Notes: generated by a model from the sequence alone, not told the origin. A stretch of DNA of 48,104 bases from Synergistaceae bacterium (GCA_031272145.1 JAISUL010000030.1:1-48104); one strand, 5' to 3'. Shown: positions 24,533-33,699, counted from the stretch's first letter. Made by a program: numbers and translations.

Positions 24533-25779
24533 TGAAGAAGGGTTCGCTAGTGCTTCGCGGCGGGCGGATAATCGACCCGGCGACGGATACGGACATGAAG
24601 ACCGACCTTCACATCGAGAACGGCGAGATCTTTCCTTTCAGCTTGAGCATACACCCAACCGTCATAGACGTGTCGGGGCTCATTATCACGCCTGGGCTTG
24701 TGGACATTCACTCGCACCTGTTCGCAACCGGCGGCAACCCCGCGTCGTGGGTCGGCGACCTGAGCGTCAACCCGGACTGCTTCAGCTTTCGCTCGGGCGT
24801 GACGACGATGGTGGACGCCGGCAGCTCGGGCTGGCGCAACTACGACTTGTTTCACGCGACGGTGATCGAAAGGGCAAAGACGCGCGTCTTCGCCATGCTG
24901 AACGTATCGGCATGGGGCATGGTGAACCTCGGAGCGGAGCAGCGCCTCTCCGACATGATAGACACGAACGAGATAGAGTCGTTCTTTCGCTGGAAGCCGA
25001 ACAACATCGTGGGGATAAAGACGGCGCACTACGAGGGGCATGGGTGGGAGCCGGTAGAGCGGGCGGTGCAGCTCGGAGATAAGGCGGGACTGCCGGTCAT
25101 GGTGGACTTCGGCTACTTCGTGAAGGAACGCCCCTACTGGCAGCTGGTGACGGAGAAGCTTCGCAAGGGCGACATCAGCACTCACTGCTTCAGGAGCACG
25201 GTGCCGATAACCGACGAGGAAGGCAAGCTCTACCCGTACCTGACGCAGGCCAGAGAGCGAGGAGTTTTCTTCGACCTTGGACACGGGGCTGGGAGCTTCG
25301 ACTTCCGCCGCGCCGCGCCGGCGATAGAGCAGGAGTTTTACCCCGACTCGATCTCGACCGACCTGCACGCGGATAGCATGAACGGCGCGATGATGGACAT
25401 GCCGAACGTCATCTCGAAGCTGCTTGCCCTCGGCATGCCGCTGGACGAGGCCATACTTCGCTCAACGTACATCCCCGCCTGCATGATCGGGCACTCTGAG
25501 CTCGGCAACTTCTCGGTGGGCGCCCCGGCCGACGTGGCGGTTTGGAACATAAGGCACAGCGCCGACGAGAAATACGGGAAAAAGTTCGGCTTCAAGGACA
25601 ACTACGGCGGCAGGGTCTACGGAACCGAGAGGCTGGAGTGCGAACTGACCCTGAAGGGCGGCGAGGTGGTTTGGGACCGAAACGCCCGCTCCGTCCCCGA
25701 GTCCGTCCCAACCGACGCTGGGATAAGGGAAGGGGAAGTGATCGTGAGGCCGGCTGGCTCGGGGGCCAAGGCCCCTTGA
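24529..25779 (+). CDS. Amidohydrolase/deacetylase-family metallohydrolase (cog3964 type)
   Basis: Amidohydrolase-superfamily protein often misannotated as dihydroorotase. Metal ligands can be followed: the HSH of GLVDIHSHLF, a bridging Lys in VGIKTAHYE, His in ISTHCFRS and DLGHGAGSFDF, and the terminal Asp in SISTDLHADSM. 416 aa. ATG overlapping the upstream stop as ATGA, with GGAGGAGAAGGAG before it. Family members deacetylate small acylated compounds; the partner PLP enzyme would act on the same metabolite. Substrate not known. Confidence 0.82.
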   Translation: MMKKGSLVLRGGRIIDPATDTDMKTDLHIENGEIFPFSLSIHPTVIDVSGLIITPGLVDIHSHLFATGGNPASWVGDLSVNPDCFSFRSGVTTMVDAGSSGWRNYDLFHATVIERAKTRVFAMLNVSAWGMVNLGAEQRLSDMIDTNEIESFFRWKPNNIVGIKTAHYEGHGWEPVERAVQLGDKAGLPVMVDFGYFVKERPYWQLVTEKLRKGDISTHCFRSTVPITDEEGKLYPYLTQARERGVFFDLGHGAGSFDFRRAAPAIEQEFYPDSISTDLHADSMNGAMMDMPNVISKLLALGMPLDEAILRSTYIPACMIGHSELGNFSVGAPADVAVWNIRHSADEKYGKKFGFKDNYGGRVYGTERLECELTLKGGEVVWDRNARSVPESVPTDAGIREGEVIVRPAGSGAKAP

Positions 25780-25805
25780 CACAGCCGATAAAGATGTGTT
25801 AGGGT
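25776..25805 (+). promoter_or_regulatory. Promoter for mltG
   Basis: A perfect -35 hexamer TTGACA overlaps the stop codon of the amidohydrolase gene. The best -10 is TAGGGT after 18 bp, which is poor. Confidence 0.35.
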
Positions 25806-25847
25806 CAAATCAGGTGACCGTCTTCACCATCCTTGAGGGGGAGGACG

Positions 25848-26879
25848 ATGAAAAAAAGAGGTCTGTTTTGTATTTTACTCCTGTTTTTCCTGTCGTTTCT
25901 GACTGTCGCTCTGGCGCTCTTCCTTATGAGGACGCCTTACGAGTTCTGGAACGCTTTGCTGCCGATACCTCACGACGAGATGAGGGTCGTGGTCATCAAG
26001 CCGGGGCTCTCCGCGCGCGAGTGCGCGGACGCGTTCAAGGAGCAGGACGCCCTGACCGGCTCGGCGTCATCGCTGGCTGGCTGGATGAGGTGGCTTGGCA
26101 TAGACAGGAAAATCCGCCCCGGGCAGTACAGGGTGATACGGAGCTCCCCCTGGGATTTGGCGCGGCAGCTGACCACGCTGCGCCCGGTCGATTGGAGCCT
26201 GACTATTGCGCCTGGCATGGACGTGTTCTCCATCAAGACCTTGTTCGATTTCGACGACTCAGACGACGCGCCGGACGCCCTGTTTCTGGCCGTGATGAAC
26301 GACGCGAACTACCCGCGGCCAATGACGAAGGTGCTTCCGTCGGACGAGGAGGGGAGGATAGCGTTTTTGCTTCCTGAGACGTACTTCGTAGTGGAGAGGA
26401 CGCCGGTTGAACTGGTCAAGGTAGCGAGCCACGCGTGGTGGGACAGGTTCGGAGACCGCGCCTCTGCGATGACGTCGCGCGACCTGAGCGGGAAGGCCGC
26501 CATAGCCTCGATGATTGAGCGCGAGGCCCTGTGGGACGAGGAGCGTCCGATAATAGCCGGAGTCATAAACAACAGGCTCAAAAAAAACATGCCGCTGCAG
26601 ATAGACGCGACGGTGGTCTACGCGTGGAAGCTGCTAGGCAAGAGAATAACGCGGGTTCTGTACAGTGACCTTGAGGTGGACTCGCCGTACAACACGTACG
26701 CAGCGCCAGGGCTGCCCCCGTCGCCGATATGCGTCCCGTCCGCCGAGTCGTGGGAGGCCGCGCTGAGCCCGGGCGAGAACGGGTACTATTACTACGTTGC
26801 GCGCCGCGACGGGTATCACATCTTCGCCGAGACGTACGACGACCACAGAAAGAACATCAAGAAGGCGAAGGAGAATTAG
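25848..26879 (+). CDS. mltG: Endolytic transglycosylase MltG
   Basis: Inner-membrane lytic transglycosylase that cuts nascent glycan strands and sets their length. One N-terminal membrane helix (FCILLLFFLSFLTVALALFL), a LysM-like region (GLSARECADAFKEQ; IRPGQYRV), then the YceG core LPETYFV, SMIEREALWDEERP with the catalytic Glu, NNRLKKNMPLQIDATVVYA and YNTYAAPGLPPSPI. 343 aa. ATG with GGGGGAGGA upstream. Converges with the spsF-like gene, the stops being only a few bases apart, with no terminator visible between them. Confidence 0.93.
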   Translation: MKKRGLFCILLLFFLSFLTVALALFLMRTPYEFWNALLPIPHDEMRVVVIKPGLSARECADAFKEQDALTGSASSLAGWMRWLGIDRKIRPGQYRVIRSSPWDLARQLTTLRPVDWSLTIAPGMDVFSIKTLFDFDDSDDAPDALFLAVMNDANYPRPMTKVLPSDEEGRIAFLLPETYFVVERTPVELVKVASHAWWDRFGDRASAMTSRDLSGKAAIASMIEREALWDEERPIIAGVINNRLKKNMPLQIDATVVYAWKLLGKRITRVLYSDLEVDSPYNTYAAPGLPPSPICVPSAESWEAALSPGENGYYYYVARRDGYHIFAETYDDHRKNIKKAKEN

Positions 26880-26883
26880 ACAA

Positions 26884-27615
26884 TTACTTCTGCTTCACGT
26901 GACGGTTCAGCGCGGCTATTTCCGGATGGGCATTAAGAAACTCCAGCACGTCGCGGAAACTGAACGTCGGATTTACAGGGTATAGGGCCTCTATTACCGA
27001 CCTCGCTAACTCGAAGTCCTCTATCGTGTCAACAGTCCAGCGGCAGTCCCCAAGGCTTGCGCTGTTAAAAACGCCGCCTAGGCGGAAAACCTCCGGGTGG
27101 CCGATGATGTAGGGAGTGACGTGCTCCCGCTCCGGCTGGGACTTGGCCTCGCTGCACGCCTTGTACAGCGCGTCAGTCGTGAAGACCTCTGCGTCCAGGC
27201 CGCGCGGATAGGTGCGGCGCTCGAAGACGTCCGAGACGTAGTCGTACCCGCCGCCCTCGATCTTTCCTATGACTAGGTCGATGACCTCAGGGTCGATCAG
27301 GGGGCAGTCGGCGGTCAGACGCAGCACGAAGTCTGGGGGCTCAGGCGAAGCGCGCACAGCTCCGGCAAACCGGCCAAGCACGTCGTCCTCCGAGCCGCGG
27401 AATACTCCGAAGCCCAGAGACGACGCGTACTTAGCCACTGTATCGTCCGTTGCGTTGACCGTCGTCGCCACGGTGATGGCCGAAATTTTCCGAGACCTCG
27501 CGGCGCGCTCAAGCTCATAGCCCAGAAGCGGCTTGCCAAGCACCTCCATCATAACCTTGCCAGGCAGCCGCGTCGAGGTCATGCGGGCCTGGATTACGGC
27601 CAAAGCCCGCATCAC
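26884..27615 (-). CDS. SpsF-like cytidylyltransferase/glycosyltransferase-family protein
   Basis: Nucleotide-sugar transferase fold, 243 aa: ALAVIQARMTSTRLPGKVM with the nucleotide-binding Gly/Arg residues, LRLTADCPLIDPEVID with the metal Asp, and CRWTVDTIEDFELAR. Similar proteins (SpsF, PseF-related) activate or transfer sugars for spore coat or flagellar glycans. Its start overlaps the pseB-like stop by 4 bp, so the pair acts together. Confidence 0.8.
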   Translation of the reverse strand: MMRALAVIQARMTSTRLPGKVMMEVLGKPLLGYELERAARSRKISAITVATTVNATDDTVAKYASSLGFGVFRGSEDDVLGRFAGAVRASPEPPDFVLRLTADCPLIDPEVIDLVIGKIEGGGYDYVSDVFERRTYPRGLDAEVFTTDALYKACSEAKSQPEREHVTPYIIGHPEVFRLGGVFNSASLGDCRWTVDTIEDFELARSVIEALYPVNPTFSFRDVLEFLNAHPEIAALNRHVKQK

Positions 27616-28643
27616 TCAGGACTCCATTCGTGCGATGAACCAACTCCGTCTGGCAGGTTCAGGCGGATCATCTCCCTTATCTCGTCCACCGAAAGAAACC
27701 AGTAGTTCGTGCCGGAGCAGTACTCGAAGTCAGGAGAGACCGGCGTTCCGTGCTCGCCCAGGCGGTTCGTTTCGTAGCCGTCCGTTCCGAAAAATATCGC
27801 CGGCCTGATGACGTAGTGGTCGCCGAACTCCAGCACGAACCTCGCGTCGTCGGCGGGGCACATCACCTCGTGCAGCTTCTCGCCAGGCCTCACGCCCACC
27901 ACGCGCAGCGGCACGTCAGGCGCAACGGCGGAGGCCATGTCGGTTATGCGCGCCGAGGGAAGCTTCGGCACGAATATCTCCCCGCCGACCATCCTCTCGA
28001 ACGCCCTCAGGACGCAGTCGACCCCCTGCTTCAGCGTTATCCAGAAGCGCGTCATGCGCGGGTCCGTTATTGGAAGCTCCTTCGCACCGCCGCTGAGCAG
28101 ACGCATAAAGTAGGGCACCACCGACCCGCGCGACCCAAGGACGTTGCCGTAGCGCACCACGGAGAAGCGCGTGCACCCGGAGCCGGCCAGGTTGTTTCCG
28201 GCGGTGAACAGCTTGTCGGAGCACAGCTTCGTGGCGCCGTAGAGGTTTATCGGGTTGGCGGCCTTGTCCGTCGACAGCGCCACTACGCTCTTCACGTTGT
28301 TGTTTATCGCGGCCTGCACGACGTTTTGCGCGCCCATTACGTTGGTCTTTATGCACTCCATAGGGTTGTATTCCGCCGCGGGCACCTGCTTGAGCGCCGC
28401 GGCGTGAACCACGCGGTCGACGCCCCTCATCGCCATGCGAAGCCGCGCCTCGTCCCTCACGTCGCCTATGAAGTACCTCATGCACGGAGTATGAAAGTCC
28501 TCCTGCATCTCGAACTGCTTGAGCTCGTCGCGGGAGTAGACTATCAGGCGCCTAGGCTCGTAGCGCTTCAAGACCTCCGCGACAAACGCCCTGCCAAACG
28601 ACCCGGTGCCCCCAGTGACGAGAACGCTCTCGCCGTCGAACAA
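27612..28643 (-). CDS. PseB-like UDP-N-acetylglucosamine 4,6-dehydratase
   Basis: Soluble extended SDR enzyme: VLVTGGTGSFGRAFVAEVL, HAAALKQVPAAEYNPMECIKTN, ALSTDKAANPINLYGATK, with the active-site Asp-Lys and Tyr-x-x-x-Lys. This is the PseB signature (the first step of pseudaminic acid synthesis, dehydration with C5 epimerisation). A TTG at 28643 is preferred because GGAGG lies eight bases upstream; a TTG at 28658 has no ribosome site. Other pseudaminic genes (pseC, pseH, pseG, pseI) are not in the window. Confidence 0.85.
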   Translation of the reverse strand: MFDGESVLVTGGTGSFGRAFVAEVLKRYEPRRLIVYSRDELKQFEMQEDFHTPCMRYFIGDVRDEARLRMAMRGVDRVVHAAALKQVPAAEYNPMECIKTNVMGAQNVVQAAINNNVKSVVALSTDKAANPINLYGATKLCSDKLFTAGNNLAGSGCTRFSVVRYGNVLGSRGSVVPYFMRLLSGGAKELPITDPRMTRFWITLKQGVDCVLRAFERMVGGEIFVPKLPSARITDMASAVAPDVPLRVVGVRPGEKLHEVMCPADDARFVLEFGDHYVIRPAIFFGTDGYETNRLGEHGTPVSPDFEYCSGTNYWFLSVDEIREMIRLNLPDGVGSSHEWSPE

Positions 28644-28664
28644 GCGCGCCACCTCCAAGTGTAG

Positions 28665-29630
28665 TTACTGTTTCTTCTTCCGCTTGCTGAGCGTCTCGCG
28701 GAGGTCGAAGCAGGCGTCGCACAGCCCAAGTGCTACCACCCATCCCCCGAACAGCGGGAAGAACAGCAAAGCCATCAACATTATCCTAATCGCTATGTGC
28801 GCGCTCTTCTTGCACAGAGCCCACCATACGAACGACATCCCCTGAATAAAGAAGAGCACGCTTATGATTATCTTGAGGTTGATGGATATTATGTCGCACA
28901 GCAACGCTAAATCCGCCGGCATGTCGCCAGCGCCAGTCTCGGACAGAAACGGCAGCACGTAGGCCAAAAGAAACGCCCACACGAGGCTCTTCGAGAAGCG
29001 CCACGAGGTGAACGGCGGAAGCGACGGAAAATTTACCCTGTTCTTGCCCCCGCCTCTGGCGGTAATCCTCTCGCATACCTTGTAGTTTACGAACGAGTCA
29101 AGCACCGACGACAGCACCAAAAGCGACGGAAGCATGCGCGGCACTATGGCGGCCATCTCCTCAATGGCTTTGGCCGCGTCTGTACCAGCCGCGCCAGTCG
29201 AGTATATGTCGATGAAGTGCTTAATCTGCTCCGTAAATGGGTTCGTACCAGTGATGTAGACCGCCGCGCCAAGAAACAGCAGCTTCGACAGCAGGGACAC
29301 AGCCGTGCACACGGACAGGCAGTCCGAACCTCGGCTGAGGCTGAGCGGCTTCATGGGCGGCAGCACGAGGCCGTAGCACAGCATACCCTCGCCAAGGAAA
29401 AAGTAGACAAGCACCTCGGGGCCGAAGAGCATCAGAACAATCGCGCTTGTCGCGGCGAGGCACGCCGACATCCAGTACAGGCCGTCCTTGACGCCCACAA
29501 AGGCAAGAGGCGCCGGGCATAACATAAGCGCCACGGCACCCAGCACCGCCGAAAACGACCCCGCGCAGAAAAACAGCGCCGACAGAAGCGCACCAGCGCC
29601 GCACCTTACAAACGCCGCCCGATTGTCCAT
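28665..29630 (-). CDS. YybS family membrane protein (DUF2232)
   Basis: 321 aa with about eight hydrophobic helices, closing with a basic tail (RETLSKRKKKQ). The MLPSLLVLSSVLDSFVNYKV and SLVWAFLLAYVLPFLSE regions fit DUF2232. Position supports it: B. subtilis yybS also lies close to rpsF-ssb-rpsR. Function unknown; the fold resembles substrate-binding ECF components. Confidence 0.75.
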   Translation of the reverse strand: MDNRAAFVRCGAGALLSALFFCAGSFSAVLGAVALMLCPAPLAFVGVKDGLYWMSACLAATSAIVLMLFGPEVLVYFFLGEGMLCYGLVLPPMKPLSLSRGSDCLSVCTAVSLLSKLLFLGAAVYITGTNPFTEQIKHFIDIYSTGAAGTDAAKAIEEMAAIVPRMLPSLLVLSSVLDSFVNYKVCERITARGGGKNRVNFPSLPPFTSWRFSKSLVWAFLLAYVLPFLSETGAGDMPADLALLCDIISINLKIIISVLFFIQGMSFVWWALCKKSAHIAIRIMLMALLFFPLFGGWVVALGLCDACFDLRETLSKRKKKQ

Positions 29631-29644
29631 AACTCGCCGATAGC

Positions 29645-29914
29645 TTAGTTAGTGGAGTACGGCAGCAGGGCCATGTATCTGGCCCTCTTTATCGCCTCGG
29701 TTATGAGGCGCTGATGCTTGGCGCAGCTGCCGGTCACGCGGCGGGGGATTATCTTGCCCCGGTCGCTTATGTACTTGCGGAGCTTATCGGCGTCCCTGTA
29801 GTCGATCTTCTCCTGCTTCTCGACGCAGTAATAGCAAAACTTCGGGCGCCTCCTGGAGCCGCCCCTGCGCATCCCGTCGCGCGGGCCGTAGCCCTGCCTT
29901 ACGCCTTCGTTCAT
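29645..29914 (-). CDS. rpsR: 30S ribosomal protein S18
   Basis: 89 aa, with the family core [38 protein letters not shown] and [13 protein letters not shown]. The Cys-x-x-Cys plus distal Cys (FCYYC; GSCAKH) suggest the zinc-binding form. A 20-residue Gly/Arg-rich N-terminal extension precedes the core. ATG with TTTTGGAGG upstream. It binds S6, encoded two genes upstream. Confidence 0.95.
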   Translation of the reverse strand: MNEGVRQGYGPRDGMRRGGSRRRPKFCYYCVEKQEKIDYRDADKLRKYISDRGKIIPRRVTGSCAKHQRLITEAIKRARYMALLPYSTN

Positions 29915-29948
29915 CTAGATAAACCTCCAAAAGTGCCGAGATACCGCC

Positions 29949-30446
29949 CTAGAACGGTATCTCGTTCTCCTTGTCCTCACCCTCGCCGAAGCCAGGCATG
30001 TCGGCCATGAAGTCGCCGCCATCGCCGAAGCCCGTGTCGCGCATGCTCTTGCCAAATCCGGCGTCGCGCCCGCCGTCCGAGGGAGCACCCCCGTCGCCGT
30101 CGCGCCTCCCGCCGCCGCCGATGAACTTCACCGCGTCGGCGTAAACGTCCGTGGCGTACCTCTTGCCGCTGCCGTCCTTGGCCTCGTAACTGCGCACCTT
30201 GATCCTGCCCTCGATGAAGACGCCGCTGCCCTTCTTCAGGTAGCGCCCGCAGTTCTCGGCCAGTCTGTCCCACGCCACGACTGGTATGAAGTCACAGCCG
30301 TTCTGCACCTCGCCGTTCTTGCTCTTCCACGAGTAGTCCACGGCGACGGTGAACCGCACCCACGTCCGCTTGTCCACCGTGCTTCGGACCTCAGGGTCGC
30401 GGGCCAGGTTGCCCATAATGATCACCTTGTTGAAGCTAGCCGCCAT
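29949..30446 (-). CDS. ssb: Single-stranded DNA-binding protein
   Basis: 165 aa: an N-terminal OB fold (FNKVIIMGNLARDPEVRST; TVAVDYSW; FIPVVAWDRLAENC; LKKGSGVFIEGRIKVRSYE), a Gly/Asp-rich disordered linker, and the acidic tip ENEIPF through which SSB contacts repair partners. Located between rpsF and rpsR as in Firmicutes. Confidence 0.95.
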   Translation of the reverse strand: MAASFNKVIIMGNLARDPEVRSTVDKRTWVRFTVAVDYSWKSKNGEVQNGCDFIPVVAWDRLAENCGRYLKKGSGVFIEGRIKVRSYEAKDGSGKRYATDVYADAVKFIGGGGRRDGDGGAPSDGGRDAGFGKSMRDTGFGDGGDFMADMPGFGEGEDKENEIPF

Positions 30447-30450
30447 GGTA

Positions 30451-30753
30451 TCACTCGTCCTTCAGTATGAGCATCTGCCGGATGACGTTCGGCCTCAGGC
30501 CCAAGACGCGCTTTAGCTCGAACGTCTGGCTTGGCTCAAGGCCGAAGCGGAACAGCACGTAAATACCCTCGCTCTTCTCGGGGAACTGGTTCCCCTTGCG
30601 CACAGGATAGGCCAGCCGCCTCCTGCCAAGCACGTCGGAGTACGCGTCCTCACTGCCGCCAAGGCCGCCGATGATCTCCCTTATCTTGCCCGTTTCCTCC
30701 GCCATGTCCCCGACGTCGGGGTCCATCAGGACGAGCATCTCGTAACGCCGCAT
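30451..30753 (-). CDS. rpsF: 30S ribosomal protein S6
   Basis: 100 aa: MRRYEMLVLMDPDV, the RRRLAYPVRKGNQ segment and YVLFRFGLEPSQTFELKRVL are diagnostic. ATG with GGGGAGGTG upstream. First gene of the operon. No S6:S18-binding leader fold was recognised in the short leader. Confidence 0.95.
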   Translation of the reverse strand: MRRYEMLVLMDPDVGDMAEETGKIREIIGGLGGSEDAYSDVLGRRRLAYPVRKGNQFPEKSEGIYVLFRFGLEPSQTFELKRVLGLRPNVIRQMLILKDE

Positions 30754-30784
30754 GCGCTACACCTCCCCTCGGACTATGGCCTCT

Positions 30785-30813
30785 CATATAAAAGCGTGAG
30801 AGGCAGGGATCAA
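30785..30813 (-). promoter_or_regulatory. Promoter of the rpsF operon
   Basis: Minus strand TTGATC, 17-bp spacer, TATATG; a transcription start near 30778 leaves a leader of about 25 bases. Confidence 0.45.
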
Positions 30814-30838
30814 TAAAACCCCGGAGCTTTCGGCTCCG
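30811..30838 (-). terminator. Terminator after glpK
   Basis: Minus-strand stem CGGAGC/GCTCCG with a CGAAA loop followed by GGGGTTTTATTG. It directly precedes the rpsF promoter, whose -35 box overlaps the T-run. Confidence 0.75.
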
Positions 30839-30861
30839 TCTGCATTATACAGCATACTTGG

Positions 30862-32382
30862 CTAATCTCCAGCCCAGCCTTTCGACTTTGAGACGGCCTT
30901 CTGCCAGCCGCGGTACTTCTTCTCGCGCTCCGACGGGTGGATTTGCGGGGCGAAGTCCCGCTCCTTCTTCCAGAGCAGCCTCAGGGAGTCCATCGAGTCC
31001 CAAAAGCCAACGGCCAGACCGGCGGCGTAGGCGGCACCAAGCGCGGTCGTCTCGCGCACCACCGGACGAATCACGTGGCAGCCCGCGATGTCGGCCTGCA
31101 TCTGCATCAGCGCGCCGTTGCCCACGGCCCCGCCGTCCACCTTCATCGCGGAGACCGCTATGCCGGAGTCCTTCCTCATCGCCTCGAGGACGTCGCGCGT
31201 CTGGTAGCAGATGCTCTCCAGCGCGGCGTAGACGAGGTGCTCCTTGCGGGCGTAGCGCGTGAGGCCGAGCACCGCACCCCTCGCGTCCATGTCCCAGTGC
31301 GGCGCAAACAGGCCGGAGAACGCCGGCACGAAGTACACCCCGCCCGAGTCCCCGGCCTTCCCCGCGTAGTACTCGGTGTCCTCAGCCCCGTCGATGAGGC
31401 GCAGGCTGTCCCGCAGCCACTGGATGGTCGCGCCGCCCATAGCTACGGAGCCCTCCAAGGCGTAGACGCACTCGCCCCTCTTTAGGCTGTAGGCCGGCGT
31501 CGTGATGAGGCCGTTCTTCGAGGCCGCCCTGAGGCTGCCAGTGTTCAAAAGTATGAAAAGCCCCGTGCCGTAGGTGTTCTTCACCATGCCCGGGCCGAAG
31601 CACGCCTGCCCGAACAGCGCCGCCTGCTGGTCCCCAAGGTCGCCCGCAATGGGCACGCCGCCGCCGCAGGGCGCGTTCTTGGCCGTTTTTCCGTAAACAG
31701 AGCTCGACGGCTCTATGCTGGGCAGCATGCACCTCGGAACTCCCAGAAAGTCCAGCATCTCGTCGTCCCAGTCCAGGGTTTCGATGTTCATCAGAAGGGT
31801 GCGCGACGCGTTCGTGGCGTCCGTTATGTGCAGGCCGCCGTTCACGCCGCCGGTGAGGTTCCATATGAGCCATGTGTCGATGTTGCCGAAAAGCAGGTCG
31901 CCGCGGCGGGCCCGCTCCATAGCGCCTGGCACCTCGTTCAGAATCCAGCGGAGCTTCGTGCCGGAGAAGTACGTGTTTATCAGGAGCCCCGTCTTGTCCT
32001 TGACGCGGCCGCAGCCGGCTGGGGTCTGCTCCCAGCCGGGCATGCTCTGCCACCGAGCGCAAAAGTCCTGAGTGCGGGTGCACTGCCAGACAGGGGCGTT
32101 GCATATCGGCTCGCCGGTCTTCCTGTCCCACACCACGACGGTCTCGCGCTGGTTCGTTATGCCTATCGCGACGGGACGCGCGGAAGGACGTGCATCCAAG
32201 GCCGCACGCACCACGTTTTGGGCGCAGAACCATATCTCGGACGCGTCGTGCTCCACCCAGCCAGGCTTGGGGGTTATCTGGGCGTGAGCCTGCTGGTGCT
32301 GCGCGTAGGGAAGCCCGTCCTCGCCGAAGAGAATAGCCCTCGTGCTAGTCGTGCCCTGATCCAGCGCTATCACGCAGTCCAT
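30862..32382 (-). CDS. glpK: Glycerol kinase
   Basis: Phosphorylates glycerol to sn-glycerol-3-phosphate. FGGY-family motifs: IALDQGTTSTRAILF (phosphate loop), AIGITNQRETVVVWDR, FSGTKLRWILNEV, GDLGDQQAALFGQACF, KNTYGTGLF and DGGAVGNGALMQMQADI. 506 aa from the ATG at 32382; a GTG at 32412 would add ten residues. The Ldh-family gene just upstream ends about 30 bp away, so they likely share a transcript. No glycerol facilitator or dehydrogenase is nearby. Confidence 0.94.
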   Translation of the reverse strand: MDCVIALDQGTTSTRAILFGEDGLPYAQHQQAHAQITPKPGWVEHDASEIWFCAQNVVRAALDARPSARPVAIGITNQRETVVVWDRKTGEPICNAPVWQCTRTQDFCARWQSMPGWEQTPAGCGRVKDKTGLLINTYFSGTKLRWILNEVPGAMERARRGDLLFGNIDTWLIWNLTGGVNGGLHITDATNASRTLLMNIETLDWDDEMLDFLGVPRCMLPSIEPSSSVYGKTAKNAPCGGGVPIAGDLGDQQAALFGQACFGPGMVKNTYGTGLFILLNTGSLRAASKNGLITTPAYSLKRGECVYALEGSVAMGGATIQWLRDSLRLIDGAEDTEYYAGKAGDSGGVYFVPAFSGLFAPHWDMDARGAVLGLTRYARKEHLVYAALESICYQTRDVLEAMRKDSGIAVSAMKVDGGAVGNGALMQMQADIAGCHVIRPVVRETTALGAAYAAGLAVGFWDSMDSLRLLWKKERDFAPQIHPSEREKKYRGWQKAVSKSKGWAGD

Positions 32383-32414
32383 TATTTTGCTCGCTTTCGC
32401 TTCCGTGCCCACGC

Positions 32415-33521
32415 CTACTCGAACGGGAACCTGTACTTCAATCCGAGCTCGTCGCGCACGGCAATCAGCTCGCGCTGAACCGAGTCGTTGACCGGCACGC
32501 CCGTGGAGGCGCGCTCCTGCCGAGTCAGGTACTCCTTCTCGCCCGCCGTGTAGATGCGGTCGTGCCCAGGGGCCTTCTTGGAGGCGCGGAGCTCTCTCAG
32601 GATGTCGCCGGCGGTCTTGCGGAAGCTGCTCTCGGGGAGGAACGCCCCCACGTCGATGGCGATGAAGAAGTGCCCGAGGTGGTACGGCTGCCTCTTGCCG
32701 TCGGGGCCGACGGGGTCGTTCAGCTGCTTCAGGAACTTCCCGTTCTGGAAGGCCGCCGACATGATCTCGACCACAGTCGCGTAGCCGAAGCCCTTGTACC
32801 CGGCCAGCTCCTCGCCTATGCCGCCGAGTGGCGCCAGAGCGGCGGTGCCCTTGACCATGTCGGTCAGTATTGCGCCAGCGTCAGAGAGGGCTGACCCGTC
32901 CTCGCCTATGACCGTGCCCACGGGGACGGGCATACCGTTCCGCGCGAGGGTTTCGACCTTGCCGCGCTGGATGATGGACGTCGCGCAGTCAAGGCTGAAG
33001 TTGAACGGCTCGTCGGTCGGGATGCCGAAGGTCAGCGGGTTGGTGCCGAGCATGTTCTCGACGCCGAAGGTCGGCGCTATGGAGGGACGCGCGTTCGTGC
33101 CGCTTATGCCGACGCAGCCCTCGGCGGAGGCCATGCTTGTGTAGTACCCCGCGATGCCGTAGTGGGAGGAGTTCCGCGCCGCCACCATGCCCATGCCGAG
33201 CTTCTTGGCCTTGTCTATAGCTATGCGCATAGATCTCTTCCCGATGACCTGTCCCATGCCGTCGTGTCCGTCGACCACGGCCGTCGTGGGGCCGTCCTTG
33301 ACGACCTCGACCTCCGTCACGGGGTTCAGTATCTTCGCCTTGATGCGGTCGAGGTACACCGGCTTGAGCCTGTTGAGCCCGTGGGACTCTATGCCGCGCC
33401 TGTCGGCCTCCAGAAGCACGTCAGCGCACACCTCCGCGTCCGCCTCAGGAACGCCGTAACCCTTGAAGGCGTCCACGACGAACCTCTCAGCCTGCTCCCA
33501 CGGTATGGAAACGTAAGCCAT
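32415..33521 (-). CDS. Ldh-family oxidoreductase (malate/L-lactate/sulfolactate dehydrogenase type)
   Basis: NAD(P)-dependent dehydrogenase of the YlbC/YiaK family, which is unrelated to classical LDH. 368 aa: LLEADRRGIESHGLNRL, the catalytic His in ARNSSHYGIAGYY, cofactor segment GTNPLTFGIPT, DCATSIIQRGKVE and GYKGFGYATVVEIMSAAF. Substrate cannot be read from sequence. The ATG at 33521 has TTGGAGGG upstream; an open extension to 34079 runs antisense to htrA and is not real. A GGGGG/CCCCC hairpin (about 33538-33558) sits in the leader ahead of the ribosome site. Confidence 0.87.
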   Translation of the reverse strand: MAYVSIPWEQAERFVVDAFKGYGVPEADAEVCADVLLEADRRGIESHGLNRLKPVYLDRIKAKILNPVTEVEVVKDGPTTAVVDGHDGMGQVIGKRSMRIAIDKAKKLGMGMVAARNSSHYGIAGYYTSMASAEGCVGISGTNARPSIAPTFGVENMLGTNPLTFGIPTDEPFNFSLDCATSIIQRGKVETLARNGMPVPVGTVIGEDGSALSDAGAILTDMVKGTAALAPLGGIGEELAGYKGFGYATVVEIMSAAFQNGKFLKQLNDPVGPDGKRQPYHLGHFFIAIDVGAFLPESSFRKTAGDILRELRASKKAPGHDRIYTAGEKEYLTRQERASTGVPVNDSVQRELIAVRDELGLKYRFPFE

Positions 33522-33627
33522 AATAATACCCTCCAATAAGGGGGAGTCTTCGCCCCCCAAAAATAATAAAAAATTATACACGCCGGCGAGGGGCGCATCA
33601 GCGATATGGCCTAAGTATATTTCTCTA

Positions 33628-33655
33628 TGGACTAACTCGGGATGCCCGCTATAAT
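33628..33655 (+). promoter_or_regulatory. Promoter of htrA
   Basis: TGGACT, 16-bp spacer, TATAAT, followed 45 bases later by a TTTTTTTGGAGGTGC ribosome site. Confidence 0.5.
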
Positions 33656-33699
33656 GCTTTGCGAGTGAAAACGCTCTAAATTTTTTTGGAGGTGCTATT

